Below, piece by piece: positions 34,038-45,800 of a stretch of DNA of 64,000 nucleotides. The stretch comes from Schistosoma mansoni. Its lineage: Eukaryota; Platyhelminthes; Trematoda; Strigeidida; Schistosomatidae. A program made the translations under genes and the position numbers. The notes under the pieces are model-generated. The model did not search any database. It saw only the letters and a program-made list of their open reading frames with translations, and was not told the DNA's origin. The stretch lies in assembly GCF_000237925.1 (NCBI RefSeq), contig NC_031495.1, positions 63,222,939-63,286,938 of the forward strand, in the 5' to 3' direction. Every line of letters starts with the position of its first letter. Position 1 is the first letter of the stretch.

Positions 34038-35037
34038 TCAGTGCTCCACACCATTCGCATAACCATAGTTTACACATGTCCTAACTCCGTTTTTAACAGT
34101 ACCGTCACCAAAACCACCGTGGCGTTGTAGACGATTCGCTAATTCATTTGCTTTTAATAGACAACGTTGACGCTGATAAATTTCATTCATTGTATCTGAA
34201 TCTGCTTTGACTAAGTGTTTTTCAGCATTAGTAAGTTTATTTAAGTCCTAATGAGAATATTGAACAATGAGTTAATTAACTGAAGTATCAAGATACAAAT
34301 TTAACAGCTTTTTAAAGGGAAATTTCGTAATTCAATAAACTGTAGGGTATTAGAAGTATTTACAACGCTAATTTATTCAACTATCACTAATGTATCTCAC
34401 AATTCGTGCGATAGATTCACCACAGTACAGTGTAAGTTAAATTGATGTTCACTATACACACTATCATAGAATTCAAGTGACGTGCTTCTACAAGCAATCA
34501 TGGTAGAGTGTTTACTGGATAAAAACTAATTAGTTCAGACCTCTTTTCATTTTATATCATAACTATATGAACTCAATTGACACGTAAATGTTTCGACGAG
34601 TATATAAGTTTAAACTTTGCAAATTAATAATCTACCTCTTCCGAAGTTTCACACAGTATGGGATCCTTAATTGCAGCACTGATTACATCAGAGAATTTTC
34701 GAAAATATGCCAAGTCCTTCGGCTGCACAACCAGCATTTCTACGTCGGATCGTTCTTTGATAACTTTCACAACATCCGTATGTGAGAGACGATCTATTTA
34801 ATTAAAAATAAGTCTGCATTTTTACTTGCCTACAGTTTTTTTGTTCACCATTAGAATTATATCTCCATTGAGTAGACCACCTGATTCACTGGGTGAAAGA
34901 GGCTCAACGTTTTCAACTTTGTGTTCATGTTTGACAGAATCTGTTCTCAGACTGAAGCCATATCCACTGAAATTCGGCCACAATTTTAAATGACAAAGTC
35001 TTGCTCTGTGGTTCTGACTTTCCGCGGATTCCTTCAT
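34038..35037 (-). CDS. Single-PDZ-domain protein, NHERF-like, complete three-exon gene
   Basis: Exons on the minus strand are 35037-34830, 34793-34636 and 34247-34038, giving 191 residues plus TGA. The ATG at 35037 is the first Met after an in-frame TAG. The domain runs from about residue 12 to 95: RLCHLKLW, carboxylate-binding loop SGYGFSL, VENVEPLSPSESGGLLNGD, then VNKKTVDRLSHTDVVKVI and EMLVVQP. This order matches NHERF/PDZK1 PDZ domains, which bind C-terminal tails of membrane transporters and receptors. The remaining 95 residues are helical and basic (QRQRCLLKANELANRLQRHG) and end NGVEH. I see no ezrin-binding tail, so the usual link to the cytoskeleton may be missing. Intron 1 is a 36-nt GC-AG intron; intron 2 is 388 nt (GT-AG). 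The gene is divergent from TTC29. The domain call is firm, the orthology is not. Confidence 0.85.
34794..34829 (-). other. 36-nt GC-AG intron in the PDZ gene
   Basis: The minus-strand donor reads TAG|GCAAGT and the acceptor AAATAG|AT. Only the GC donor keeps the PDZ frame (phase 1) and gives KKTV-DRLSH, which aligns with NHERF domains. The nearby GT positions give the wrong phase. AG|GCAAGT is the known consensus of GC-AG introns, and very short introns are usual near schistosome 5' gene ends. Confidence 0.8.
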
Positions 35038-35756
35038 TTTAAAAGAGTACCATAACTAAATATTCTCAAAGAAAGTGGCTAAACAAACATTGCAATGAAA
35101 AATAGTTCTCAGCTGCTGGTATTCAACCGATAAATTAAAAATCACCTCTCCCCAAGAGATATTTAACGAGTTGTATGCGGTTATTCAACCTTCTACAGGG
35201 TTTTTGGTAGACAATAAAATCGGAATAATTTTGCAGTGTTGTGTGTTTCAAGAGTGGTGTATCGAAAAAATCAACAGCACTTTTGAGATATGATGTAGTA
35301 AGTTGTTTTAACCTAATTCTGTGATGATCTGCGAGAATCTGATCAACTTAATAATCATCTATTAGGATTGTATCGGCAAACAAATAAGTTTCCGTCACTG
35401 ATGCAAACCTTATCATTTTTACTAAATAAACTCCTACCTGTAATTATTTGGACAAGTACTCTCACCAGATCAAAACTGATTACCCCGACTAGTTAACTTA
35501 TATTATACGTACTACGATACCTCAACCTATTATCCAAATAGATATTAAATTTGGATCACAGCATAAGAAGATGCTGCAAAGAGCAGAGTTGTCAAACTCT
35601 GTGTATCCTTAAACGACGTGTATCGCTAAACATTCAGCATTTTTCCACAAGATGAACCAACAAAGCTTAGTAGCGTGTTCTATTTCACATGATTTTTAAA
35701 GTGCATGATTTTGTATTTTCTCATTAACCGTTCAACTTCGCATGTAACTCTTCTAG

Positions 35757-36901
35757 AATTGCCGTCAGTCCCAAGCCCGAGTAAAGGAGGAAGATTGGGA
35801 ATGGGGCTAGCGACCTCACCCTGTAGAAAACTAACTCGCTAAAAAATGCTAGCCAGAAAACTATTATTTAAGCCATTTAAACTCTGCCCTGACACTTGAA
35901 GGAAGAATTATTACGCCTCATGATGAAAGCCTAGATTTTTCGGAAGTCACGAGACCGATGTACCTTCCAACAACCTCAGCAACAATCGATATAAGTACAT
36001 GGAACGTCCGGACAATGTGGGAGACTGGAAAGTTCAGTCAAAGAGCAATAGAAATGAGAAGATACAATTTGGCAGTACTCTGAATCAGTGAAACCCATCG
36101 GACTCAAGCTTTACAGCAAATGCCAGATACGGGAGATATGATACTGTACTCCGGTCAAGAAGACAGAAATGCTCCACACACTCAGGGAGTTGCTCTAATA
36201 CTGTGCGGAGAAGGACGAATGCACTTGAAGGATGGGAATCTCATGGATCCAGGATAATCAAAGCATCATTCAAAACAAAGAAGGAGGGGATCACAATGAA
36301 TATTATCCAATGTTATGTACCCACCAATGATAGCAACGACAATGATAAAGATCAGTTCTATGAAAGGCTGCAATCAATCATAGCTAAGTGCTCAAGAAAT
36401 GACTTCTTAATCCTGATGTGAGATCAAAATGCTAAAGTCGGAGTGGACAACACAGGGTATGAAGATATAGTTGGACGACATGAACTGGGAAAGAGAAATG
36501 AAAAAGGGAAGAGATTAAGAAATCTATGTGCATTCAACAAATTGGTCATAAGCCGCACAATATTTCCACACAAATGCATACATAAAGGTACATGGATCTC
36601 ACCGGACCACACCACAGAGAACCAGGCAGATCATAATTGTATCAACTAAAAATTCCGAAGGACAATGGAAGATGTGAGAACCAGGAGAGGAGCTGACATA
36701 GCTTCAGATCACCACCTGGTTTTGGCCAAGATGAGACTGAAGCTAAAGAAGCACTGGACAACAGGGGGAACAGAATTACAAAAAGGTTCAATACAGCCTT
36801 CCTTCGAGATACTGACAGGCTCAACGAATTCAAGATTAATCTCAACAACAGGTTTCAAGCCCTACAGGATCTACTGAGAGAGAAATAAACTACTGTAGAT
36901 A
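35757..36901 (+). mobile_element. RTE-type LINE, 5' UTR and endonuclease part
   Basis: The 5' UTR (GTCCCAAGCCCGAG...AACTCGCTAAAAAATGC) leads into an AP-endonuclease reading: ISTWNVRTMWETGKFSQRAI, ISETHRTQALQ, VIQCYVPTNDSND, WISPDHTTENQADH, RTRRGADIASDHHLVLAKM. Several frame breaks. RT and the 3' end are missing, the reverse of the usual 5' truncation, so a later deletion or rearrangement is likely. Confidence 0.85.
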
Positions 36902-37069
36902 GCATCATCACTACACGAAGATTACGTGCCAGGTATCGACGTGGATCCCTCGGTAGGCCAAAAACCAGAAGGCTGTTAATGGTTGCAATAAGATATATTT
37001 GTTGGCGATCTCATGGTATCGAAAGAATACAGAAACGACGTTATGACATATCCAAACTACTCTAATTAT

Positions 37070-37390
37070 TTAATTTAAAAGTCGTGTTTTCTGTATTTTG
37101 TGAAGTGTTGTTTCCTTGTGGCTGTTGTCTAATGTCATTCGGCTGTTCAGGTACAGGACGATTTTAAACCCGTCTATTTTAATTGGTGGTCTGACGACAC
37201 TATTATTCTCGCGAATCATCACTTCATGAAGTCTAGCGAATCTCCTGCAAGCTGGGAACGACATTGAAGTTTCTATCTCAACACTGACATAGCTTTGCTC
37301 CAAATCATGACATGACTTCAAAGTGACGCTCTTGGTGTTTATGTTCTCTTCGATACTTTTCAGCTTTGTTGTTGAATTTATATACAGCAC
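37070..37390 (-). CDS. Orphan open frame, 106 codons, function unknown
   Basis: An open frame with ordinary composition (SFPACRRFARLHEVMIRENN, then VVRPPIKIDGFKIVLYLNSR) in a stretch otherwise without recognised content, between the RTE fragment and TTC29. No domain is recognised and no splice context is convincing. Confidence 0.25.
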   Translation of the reverse strand: MLYINSTTKLKSIEENINTKSVTLKSCHDLEQSYVSVEIETSMSFPACRRFARLHEVMIRENNSVVRPPIKIDGFKIVLYLNSRMTLDNSHKETTLHKIQKTRLLN

Positions 37391-38444
37391 TCGTCGCTTA
37401 TCGCTTCATCCTGCTACTCTCAGCTCCGAACAGCAGTCTACGACCTTCACCAATTGTAACAGCAGTCATCAGTTTTTCAAACTCTAACTACAAAGTGGTC
37501 AGTAACTTGGTACAACGAAATCATGACTCCTTTTCACGGTTATACTTATGTACTTTCAATTAATCTGTTAAGTGTAGACATAAGTAGAAGTCGACACTTA
37601 TGAACAGTAGACTGACAACGATACGGACTGACTTTCTACTTTAAGTCAATCACAGTACAAACAACGGTATCAACTGATAATACACTTACCGTAATACTAC
37701 TGTATGTAGGAAGCAATTTCCTACAGGGGCAACTTTAAGCTATTCTCTAAACTGTCGAATACAGAATCTTGGTTTCGCCAAAGTCAGAACAAGTAAGCTA
37801 TTTGGCTTAATAAACTTTATCTGTTTCTAAAACGTAAATTAACAACATCAGTAAGCGAATAAACAGTAGTCTATTTCATAAGGAAAAGGCGAAAGATAAA
37901 TGACATACCGAACAGTAACTGGAGAATAGGAAAATGAATCAAAAAGGGAGAATATTGTGTTAGAATGAACATAAAATTGTGATTGGTAGATAAAACAAAG
38001 ACAGTCATAGAAGGACAAAGAATATAGTGCGGTAGTGAGCGTTTCACTTATCATTGGTGTGTTTGCTTATCGATCTCACTTTACACTGTAGTATCATTAC
38101 TGTTGCGGAGAATCAAGCTTGCTTATCTGGGGAACGTAATCGCTTGCCAACGCAGCATATTCCGACGATTCTTCATAGAACCTTAAAATGGTATGGATAT
38201 TTTTAACGATTATCACTGTTAATTGCTTAACACTCAGTCAACCTGTAATTTCTACTTTTAAGCAAATCGAAATGTTCAATGTTCTCAGATTTATCATCAG
38301 TCGATATTTCGTGTTCAGCTGTAGCCTCCTCCTTACCATTTGTCTTACAGCTCATCAATAATCGGAGGATTCATACTCATTGTTTGGCAACCTCCGACGC
38401 GCAATTACTCTCAGCATGTTGCTACCCATTCAAACGGCCGTTAC

Positions 38445-38660
38445 ATCTAGTAGAGGAGTATCGCAGAGCCAGTGAAGTGTCAGTGGGCTCTGGCCAAATT
38501 ATCTGGCAGTTGGGTCGCGGAATGTCGAGGAGTTCATCGATCCTCGTCAAGTTCAAGGACAACCAATGAGCATCAATTAGTTGCACGCCATGGGCTGGAA
38601 CATAAGATTGTGGTCGTAACCTCTCCCTTGTATCTACTTGTGTTAATACATTTCTGTAAC
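38445..38660 (+). repeat. Unclassified dispersed repeat, copy 1
   Basis: CGCCATGGGCTGGAACATAAG and CATCGATCCTCGTCAAGTTC match 40460-40640 in reverse (GGGCCAGTCCATGGCGTAT; CTTGACAGGCATCGATG). Confidence 0.5.
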
Positions 38661-39626
38661 AACGTCCTTCGTGTCATATGTTCTCAAAAGTATTACTTTG
38701 ATGCAATGAGAAGGAAATCCTCATTAGGTGTTGACCACAAGGTGACTTCGAAGTTAGCTGTTGTTCACACCATACCCAACTAACTCGAGTAGGCCTCCAA
38801 TCATCTGGAGCAGATCATTTACGTTAGTGATATACATAAATTCCAGGACTTACCTCTTCTTTAAGAGTTTAAATGAAGCTTATAGTAAAGTTTGCCATGT
38901 TATGCATCGAAATCCTGATTATTGTCCCTAAGGCTTATGTTCAGACTGAGATTAAATGGGTGTTTAAAAGGATAACTAGGAGTAGCTTTGTATTGCAGTT
39001 ACAGATTTCCCTTGAGTCTCTCATACTATAGTGTATAAGGATTCAGTTCCTTAAAGCTCTTTCTGCGAAGCTTGAATTTAAACCCTAGGATTGATTCTCT
39101 GCCTCACCTTTGGATACACTCCGGAATATTTTCGTCATTTTTTGGTAAAACATGAAATAATATCTCAGTAGTCCAAGGAGAACCTGATAACACCATCAGG
39201 AAGTTGACTGATTATTCTACTGTTATACTTGCCAGAAATGAGATTTGACGTTACATATGCTATTTTTGCTCGGGTGGCAGTTTAAGTCACAGCTAGTGTA
39301 AAACTTCGGACAGTGAGTTTTCAAAAAAACCAAAACGTCTCTGACGTTTATTATCTCCGGAGGATAATATTTTACATCGCCTAAGTAGTTTGTGGCTGCC
39401 TCAAATAGATTACGGTAAAGTTTGAAGTACTGAAAAAAGATGATTTATTATGCGTCCAACTTAAAAATAAAGGATGAAATGTGATAGCACTATCACTCAG
39501 ACTGGGTAAAAAGAGGATCATTAAATTGTTAATTTAGATGTTTTTTGTTTGGTCGTACCAATATATTGTGTATCTACATAGCCCTGATGGTGATATTTCA
39601 AATGACCTCAAACTCCGATAGGTTAG

Positions 39627-39823
39627 GAATTTCTATATTCTGACGCAGATTTTAGTAATAAAGCCTCACATGATCTTTCAAGTGAATACATCAGTGACGG
39701 GAAAATCGAAAACGCCCATTGCATACAACTTAAGGATGGACAACAGGAAGTCACTGGAAGTTTGCAAAACGACAACATAGATGCTTGCCTTCTCCCACAG
39801 CTAACAAGATCTGACATAAACCG
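39627..39823 (+). CDS. TTC29: TTC29 exon (N-terminal part)
   Basis: It ends AACCG|GTAAG in phase 2, which matches the one-base start of the next exon. Its end, [11 protein letters not shown], continues into [10 protein letters not shown] as human SKEEVAAYR continues into NSYKK. The acceptor is either after TTAG at 39626 or after GCAG at 39648; both are in frame. Confidence 0.75.
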
Positions 39824-42800
39824 GTAAGAAATTTCAGTGTGAGTGAACAGCTGTTTAAATCCATTTTGTAGTGTGTGATTGATTAAGAGCGATAATCTAT
39901 GTTTTATAGCTAATTTTTTGACTCGTACTTCAAAAATGTATCATAATCCTCGACAAAATGTAGTTAAATGTCTTAAATATATCCATTCAATTCTCTATCT
40001 AGGACTGTCTAGGGGTTCATTCAGTTAAATGATCTGCATGTAAACTATATCCCACATAACCTTATTAGGATTTCCTGTCAGATGATTGACTGCAGATGGA
40101 AGAAATATTTAAAAACACAGTAGTAGCAAGATTGTCGCCCAGTATGCAATGAAACGATACCAAATTATCTCTTGAACTATGCTGATATAAGGCAATTGTG
40201 TTAGAGCATTTCAATTTGTCTTCATACAAATGGTGAGAAAGACTTTACAACCGTTCAGTCTCTTCCCCGTTCAACCTGTAGAACATCTACGTTGATGTTC
40301 TATGTCGAAATGATTGGGGGCCTACTATAGTTAGACGAGAATGGTGAAGAACCAACTAACGCTGAAGTCACACCTCGCGACCAGCCCTTACGTGGATTGA
40401 ACCATCGACGCATCAAAGGATCATGGACGCTATAGAGACTGTACAACACAAAGGACGTTATTACAAGAATATATTAGTTAAGGTACAACCACGAAAGTAC
40501 AGAAGTGAAAGAACAACCACTGCCGCGTGGGCCAGTCCATGGCGTATTATTGATTGATGCGCGTTGACTATCCTTGACCTTGACAGGCATCGATGATCTG
40601 TTCGATATTCGGTGACCCTACAAACCATTCTGGTGAAGATACCACAGGCATTGTAGTTTGACAACACTTTACCAGTAACATCTATAACCGAATCGCGCCT
40701 ACCCAGTAAAATCAAGGTTGGAAGATATATTTGATGGGTTATGAATATATCGGGAAGTGACTGATCTAATCTGGCTAATGATCGTTGGAGATGTTTCCCA
40801 CGCCGTTCTGAAACGTGATCTGGTACGGATGCATGTCCGAGCGTTTTCAGCTAAATGAGTCCACTTAAACTAATGTGGTGAGCATCCAATGTCGAACACT
40901 CACAGAGATATTGATTTTGGGGATTTATTTACAACTACACTAGCATATCCTCGTTTAATTTGGAATGAGGCCTCAGTGCACAAATCCCATATTTAAATGC
41001 AGTCTCGCATGCATCAACTATAATATTTCGTACATTACATCGCCTACGTTCAGAAATGCTTTCTGAATTATGGATAAGATCCGGAAGTTTTAGGATGCGC
41101 TGATCTCACAGTTACATGTGAGTCGGACGTTATTGTCTATTATGACTCTTAAGTCTATGTAACTAAAAGTCTTTAGTACAGAAATTCTGTTAATTGTAAA
41201 TTAGTCAAAGAATAGACCGGATGATTTTTTTCATTTTGTGTGAATAATTAACACGAGTTAAGAAAAAAGAATTTGAGATTTTTTTAGGAGTTCAACTAAA
41301 CACAGATTTTTATGCGGTAAGAATATTGTTCGCCTTCATGCGTTGCTTCCTCTTACTGAAACAACGAGTAATTCAATATTGAAATGCACGATATCTACTA
41401 AAACTGGTGGAGTTCAACAGTATCGGGTTTAAGACAATTACCCTACAACATCATTTGAAGATGGCTGGAAGATATCATGAATTAGTTAAAATCAGACATG
41501 TACACCATTGGATCCCGGCTTAGTGGTATAGAGGTTGAGAGTTGGTGAGCAAGACTTGTAGAACATGAGTTCGATCCCAGGTGTGATTATTGATTCGTAC
41601 TTTTGAGAAGTCCAGCACTAGGATGAAAGCACTGTTCAGTGCCTCATGGTTCTCGAACTTGGATATATAACTATAGAACCTGATGAAAATTTACTCTAAA
41701 GACTATTCTTTATTTACGAAACTTGTGTTTTCATTCAAAACTATTGAACACAATGAAAATATTCTTTTCATTTTAGGTATCGTTTAAAATTTCATGAAAA
41801 TTTATTACTTAATATTTTACAAAATGGTTATCATAAAACATATTCAGAATTATTCAATTTAATTGATTATGAAAAGAAACAACGGATGAATTCAGGGAAT
41901 CCCTCATCATCATCATCATACTGGTCTATTGAACCATTAACTGAACGACATCAATTACTTTATCAAATAATGATACATTTAATGAATGCAGAACATTCTA
42001 ATCATTCTAATAATATTGAAGATGTTTATAAAGAGTATTTATATATAGCAGGATTATTTCGTTTAAATGTAAATGACCAATGGTTATTAGAAATGTATTT
42101 ACAAAAATGTTTAAAAATTGTAACTAAAGGTTATACCGCCATAAAAAATATGATCATGATTAAAACACAATTAAATAATATTGATAAAACACAATTTAAT
42201 AGTTTGAATGAAATAAAACACTCACTTAAAAAGAGGTTATTTGAAGCAATCTATCATAATGCTACATATTTATTTGAAACAGGTAATGTATTTTTTCTTA
42301 ATAGATTAATAACTAATCAGATTCAGTCGGTCAGTCAGCTACTAAATAGAATCAGGCACATATATGCATCGGTTCAAGTTACCATACCTCGTTGGCACAA
42401 CAAGATGAACACTGAAATCATAAAAGCAGTTAATTTAGTGGTGATGGTGGTGATATATGAAAGAAAAGTTGTATATAAGGATATAGTACAGGAAGAAAGA
42501 CAGATATGAAGCAATTTTTAATTTCAAGGTCTAAGGGAAGATAAATAGTGTATACACCTGCGCCACTGTGATCAGATTACTCTAGTTGGATTATAAAAAA
42601 TGGTTGAATTTATGAGTCAGTTTAGTTTAAATCATCCTGGGGAACCTAAAAGCACTGTATGACCGTTTCATCCTAGTTTAGGGTTCCTGAGCAGTGAGCA
42701 TCCACGATCTCGAGCGCAAACGCTTGACCTTTGGACCATTGAGCCGGCATTCAACGGTGTTGATGTCTAACTTCTTGGAGTTTTAGTGAGTAGACGTGAC

Positions 42801-45800
42801 CAGTCGAGTCAAACCGTATCTGTTATGAGGAAGTTACTCATTGAAGACAATGGTGGATGGTGGCTCAATATCGTGGATTGCCAACTCAGTGGTCTAGAGG
42901 TAAGAGTAAGAATCCCACGTGAATGATCGTGGATGCCTACTGCTGAGGAGCCCCATACTAGAATGAATTGACCATTCAGGGCTTCCAGAGTGGTCTAGCT
43001 TAAACTGACTCATAAATTCAACCATTCAATTACTATAGTTTCCATAATCCCTTATTCTGTATATAAAAAGTTGAATAGATTAATAGCCAATCAGTAAATA
43101 GACAGGATTCTGAACTTCAACCGTCATGTCTGTTAATTACTTTAAGCTTATTCAATATACTGATCTAAATTTAAACAATGAATAATCAGAAATCTACTAC
43201 TGCGAACGTTTAATGCATTAAAGATGAATACATAATGACGAAACTTTAATTGATATTTTTAGATTAAAATATTAGACATTCAACTGTTCAGCACTTTTTC
43301 TAACATCATCTTTAAATACTTTAACCTCATGTTTGATTATAAACGTGAATACTTTTGTTAGTAACTGTTATAATGCGAAATATAGCGTGGGTATTGCGAT
43401 AGGACTACGCGAAATTCTACCGATTGACCAAATTCAGATATCCTAGTTCGACCCCAATACTGTTCCCCAACTCCAATAAATCAGAACACAGCCGTTAAAT
43501 GAGAATTGTTTATGGGGTCAGCAGCAGAACAAAAATGGTTTACAGACAAGGCATATTTATACAGTTACGATGACTATTAACAGTAACCAATGGAAAGGAA
43601 GGACACGTGAAGGTTATAATTAGGACGACTCAAAATTGACCAATAGGGAAACGACACATGAAAGTCATAGTTAGGACACTGTAAATAATGGCCAATAGGA
43701 AATAACATGCGAATTATGTGAAGAGTCTGAAAACATACCATTTTACATTCGAGATAATTTTTGGGATATTCTTGTGAATATCCTAACACCTCCCCTTGGA
43801 AAAAATTAATAGCGACGCAATCGTGGGTTTACCTGAAAGTTCTTTGGTTTTCTGCGTTTGCGTGCCGACCTCCTTCGAGGTAACGACCGAGAACTTGAAG
43901 AATGTTCTGCTTGATTAGATGACTGAGTTGCCTCCGTTGTAGGTATTGGCGGAAGTTGGAAAGTATCCAGTAATAAATCGAGTGGGATGCGTTTCGTAAC
44001 TTCAACTTTTTCCTTGGATTCTCTTGGCCTTAGTTGATTATGGTGCCTGGTCCAGATTTCTTTGTTTACTCTGACCTCATACATGACCTTCCCCTGTCTC
44101 TTTGCGACTTCACCCTCTATCCATCTATCATACCCATGTCTATAGTCCCGCACATACACTTTTGCGCCAACTTCGTAAGGAATTCGGGTATTCTTCATGT
44201 GAGGACTCTGCTGGGCTACTCGCCTGGGTGTCATTGCACTATGAATTGTTCGTAGCTTTCGTCCAGGCTGGAGGAGTTCGATGAATCGATTTTGGAGGTC
44301 TGTAGCATGCTGTTGTGTAGTAGCAGGAGTTTGTACTTGATTACAGATAGTGCTGATAGGAAGATTGGCAAGACCAAGTTCTTCGAACCAATCTAAACCC
44401 AGAAGGTTGAGAGGAGATTTGGTGATGTAGCACGTTCCGTTGAAGGTTGTATCTCTGAACGAAATACAGCAATTAAGTTCACCATGAAGGCGGAGATGAC
44501 CACCACATGCACTAACGGCTGTCTGCGAAGATGGTTTGATGGGAGGTTGACCCAAGGTTCGCCAAGTATCTTTCGACAGAATAGTGATATCTGATGCAGT
44601 GTCCAACTGCAATCGAACTGGCTGACCATTGATTGAGAGGGTAAGAAATTTGCGTCGCGTGGCGGCATGGGTGTGGAAGACTGCTGCTAAACTTCCTGAT
44701 GAGGGAAGCTGCTTTTTAGTATAACGACGTTGCGTCTGTGCATTCCGATGACTATTGGGTCGATGAGATTGGCAAAAACCGCTTTTGTGACCAACTTTAT
44801 GACAGCGATCGCACAGCTGCTGTTTGAATGGACAAAATTTCACATAATGCCAGGCTCCACAGTGCCAACATGGAGAGGGGGGCTTCTTGTGAACCGGTCT
44901 GGAGTGATTAGAGAAAGAAGGAGCATTGGCTTTCGTAGGACCACAGGTTGTTGATCTCGGAGATTTGTTCTGACGTTGGACAGCGTGAACTTCGCAACCA
45001 CCCTGGCCCCCAGATTGGACCAAAGTGGTGTCACGCTGCAGGTTGACAATGCGTTGATACTCGTCGGCGATTGCATTAAGTGTCAGCGTAGGGTCTTGTT
45101 CAAGGCGGTTCAGCAATCGAGTTCTGATGTCGGAGAATTTGGGTGACTGAAGACTACATATGAATACGAGGGATTTGAATTGGTCGTCGGTAAGGGATTT
45201 GAGCTTGAACCGTTCGCACTCACGGTTGACAATGCCAACATGGGTTAAGAAGTCATCGGACTCGTTCATGACCAGTTTTAAACAGCGATAACGCGTATTG
45301 AAGAGTGAATGATGGTCACCAAAAAGTTGACTGAGAGTTTGAACAGTGGCATCGAAGGAACGGTCTCGTGGGTTCTGCGGTAGAATGTAGTTGCAATACT
45401 TATCAAGCTCTGATGGACCAAGTTTTCGAAGGAGAAGACGCACCTTCCACGAATCATCTCTGTCAGCAAGGTCGACTTTAAAAAGATCTTCATAACGTCT
45501 GAACCAGGTATCAAATGTAATATTGGCATCAGGATCATAAAGAAACTCTGAAATACCACTAGTAATACCGTCGACTGATTGAGGGATTGTTGGTGTACAT
45601 GAGACTCGAGAAGAGATCTGCGTCTGAGTAAGCATCTCCATCAGCTTCAGCTGTTGCTTGAACAATTCTTCTAATTTAACTGGATCCATAGCTAGTCAGC
45701 AACTTGTTTGCAAAATCTCCGTCGCCAAATTGTTATAATGCGAAATATAGCGTGGGTATTGCGATAGGACTACGCGAAATTCTACCGATTGACCAAATTC

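Larger units (their letters stand above)
36902..39626. other. Gap between the LINE and the first visible TTC29 exon
   Basis: Holds the orphan frame 37070-37390 and the repeat at 38445-38660. The missing TTC29 start exon and promoter should be here or further left; I could not pick them out. Confidence 0.4.

Noticed and set aside
38279-38783. Open frames of about 100 codons near 38.3-38.8 kb, considered as the TTC29 start exon
   Set aside because: They overlap a dispersed repeat, and no donor gives the right phase or similarity.
41886-42509. 207-codon open frame taken as one exon
   Set aside because: The part after 42282 follows a good donor and is LINE tail sequence.
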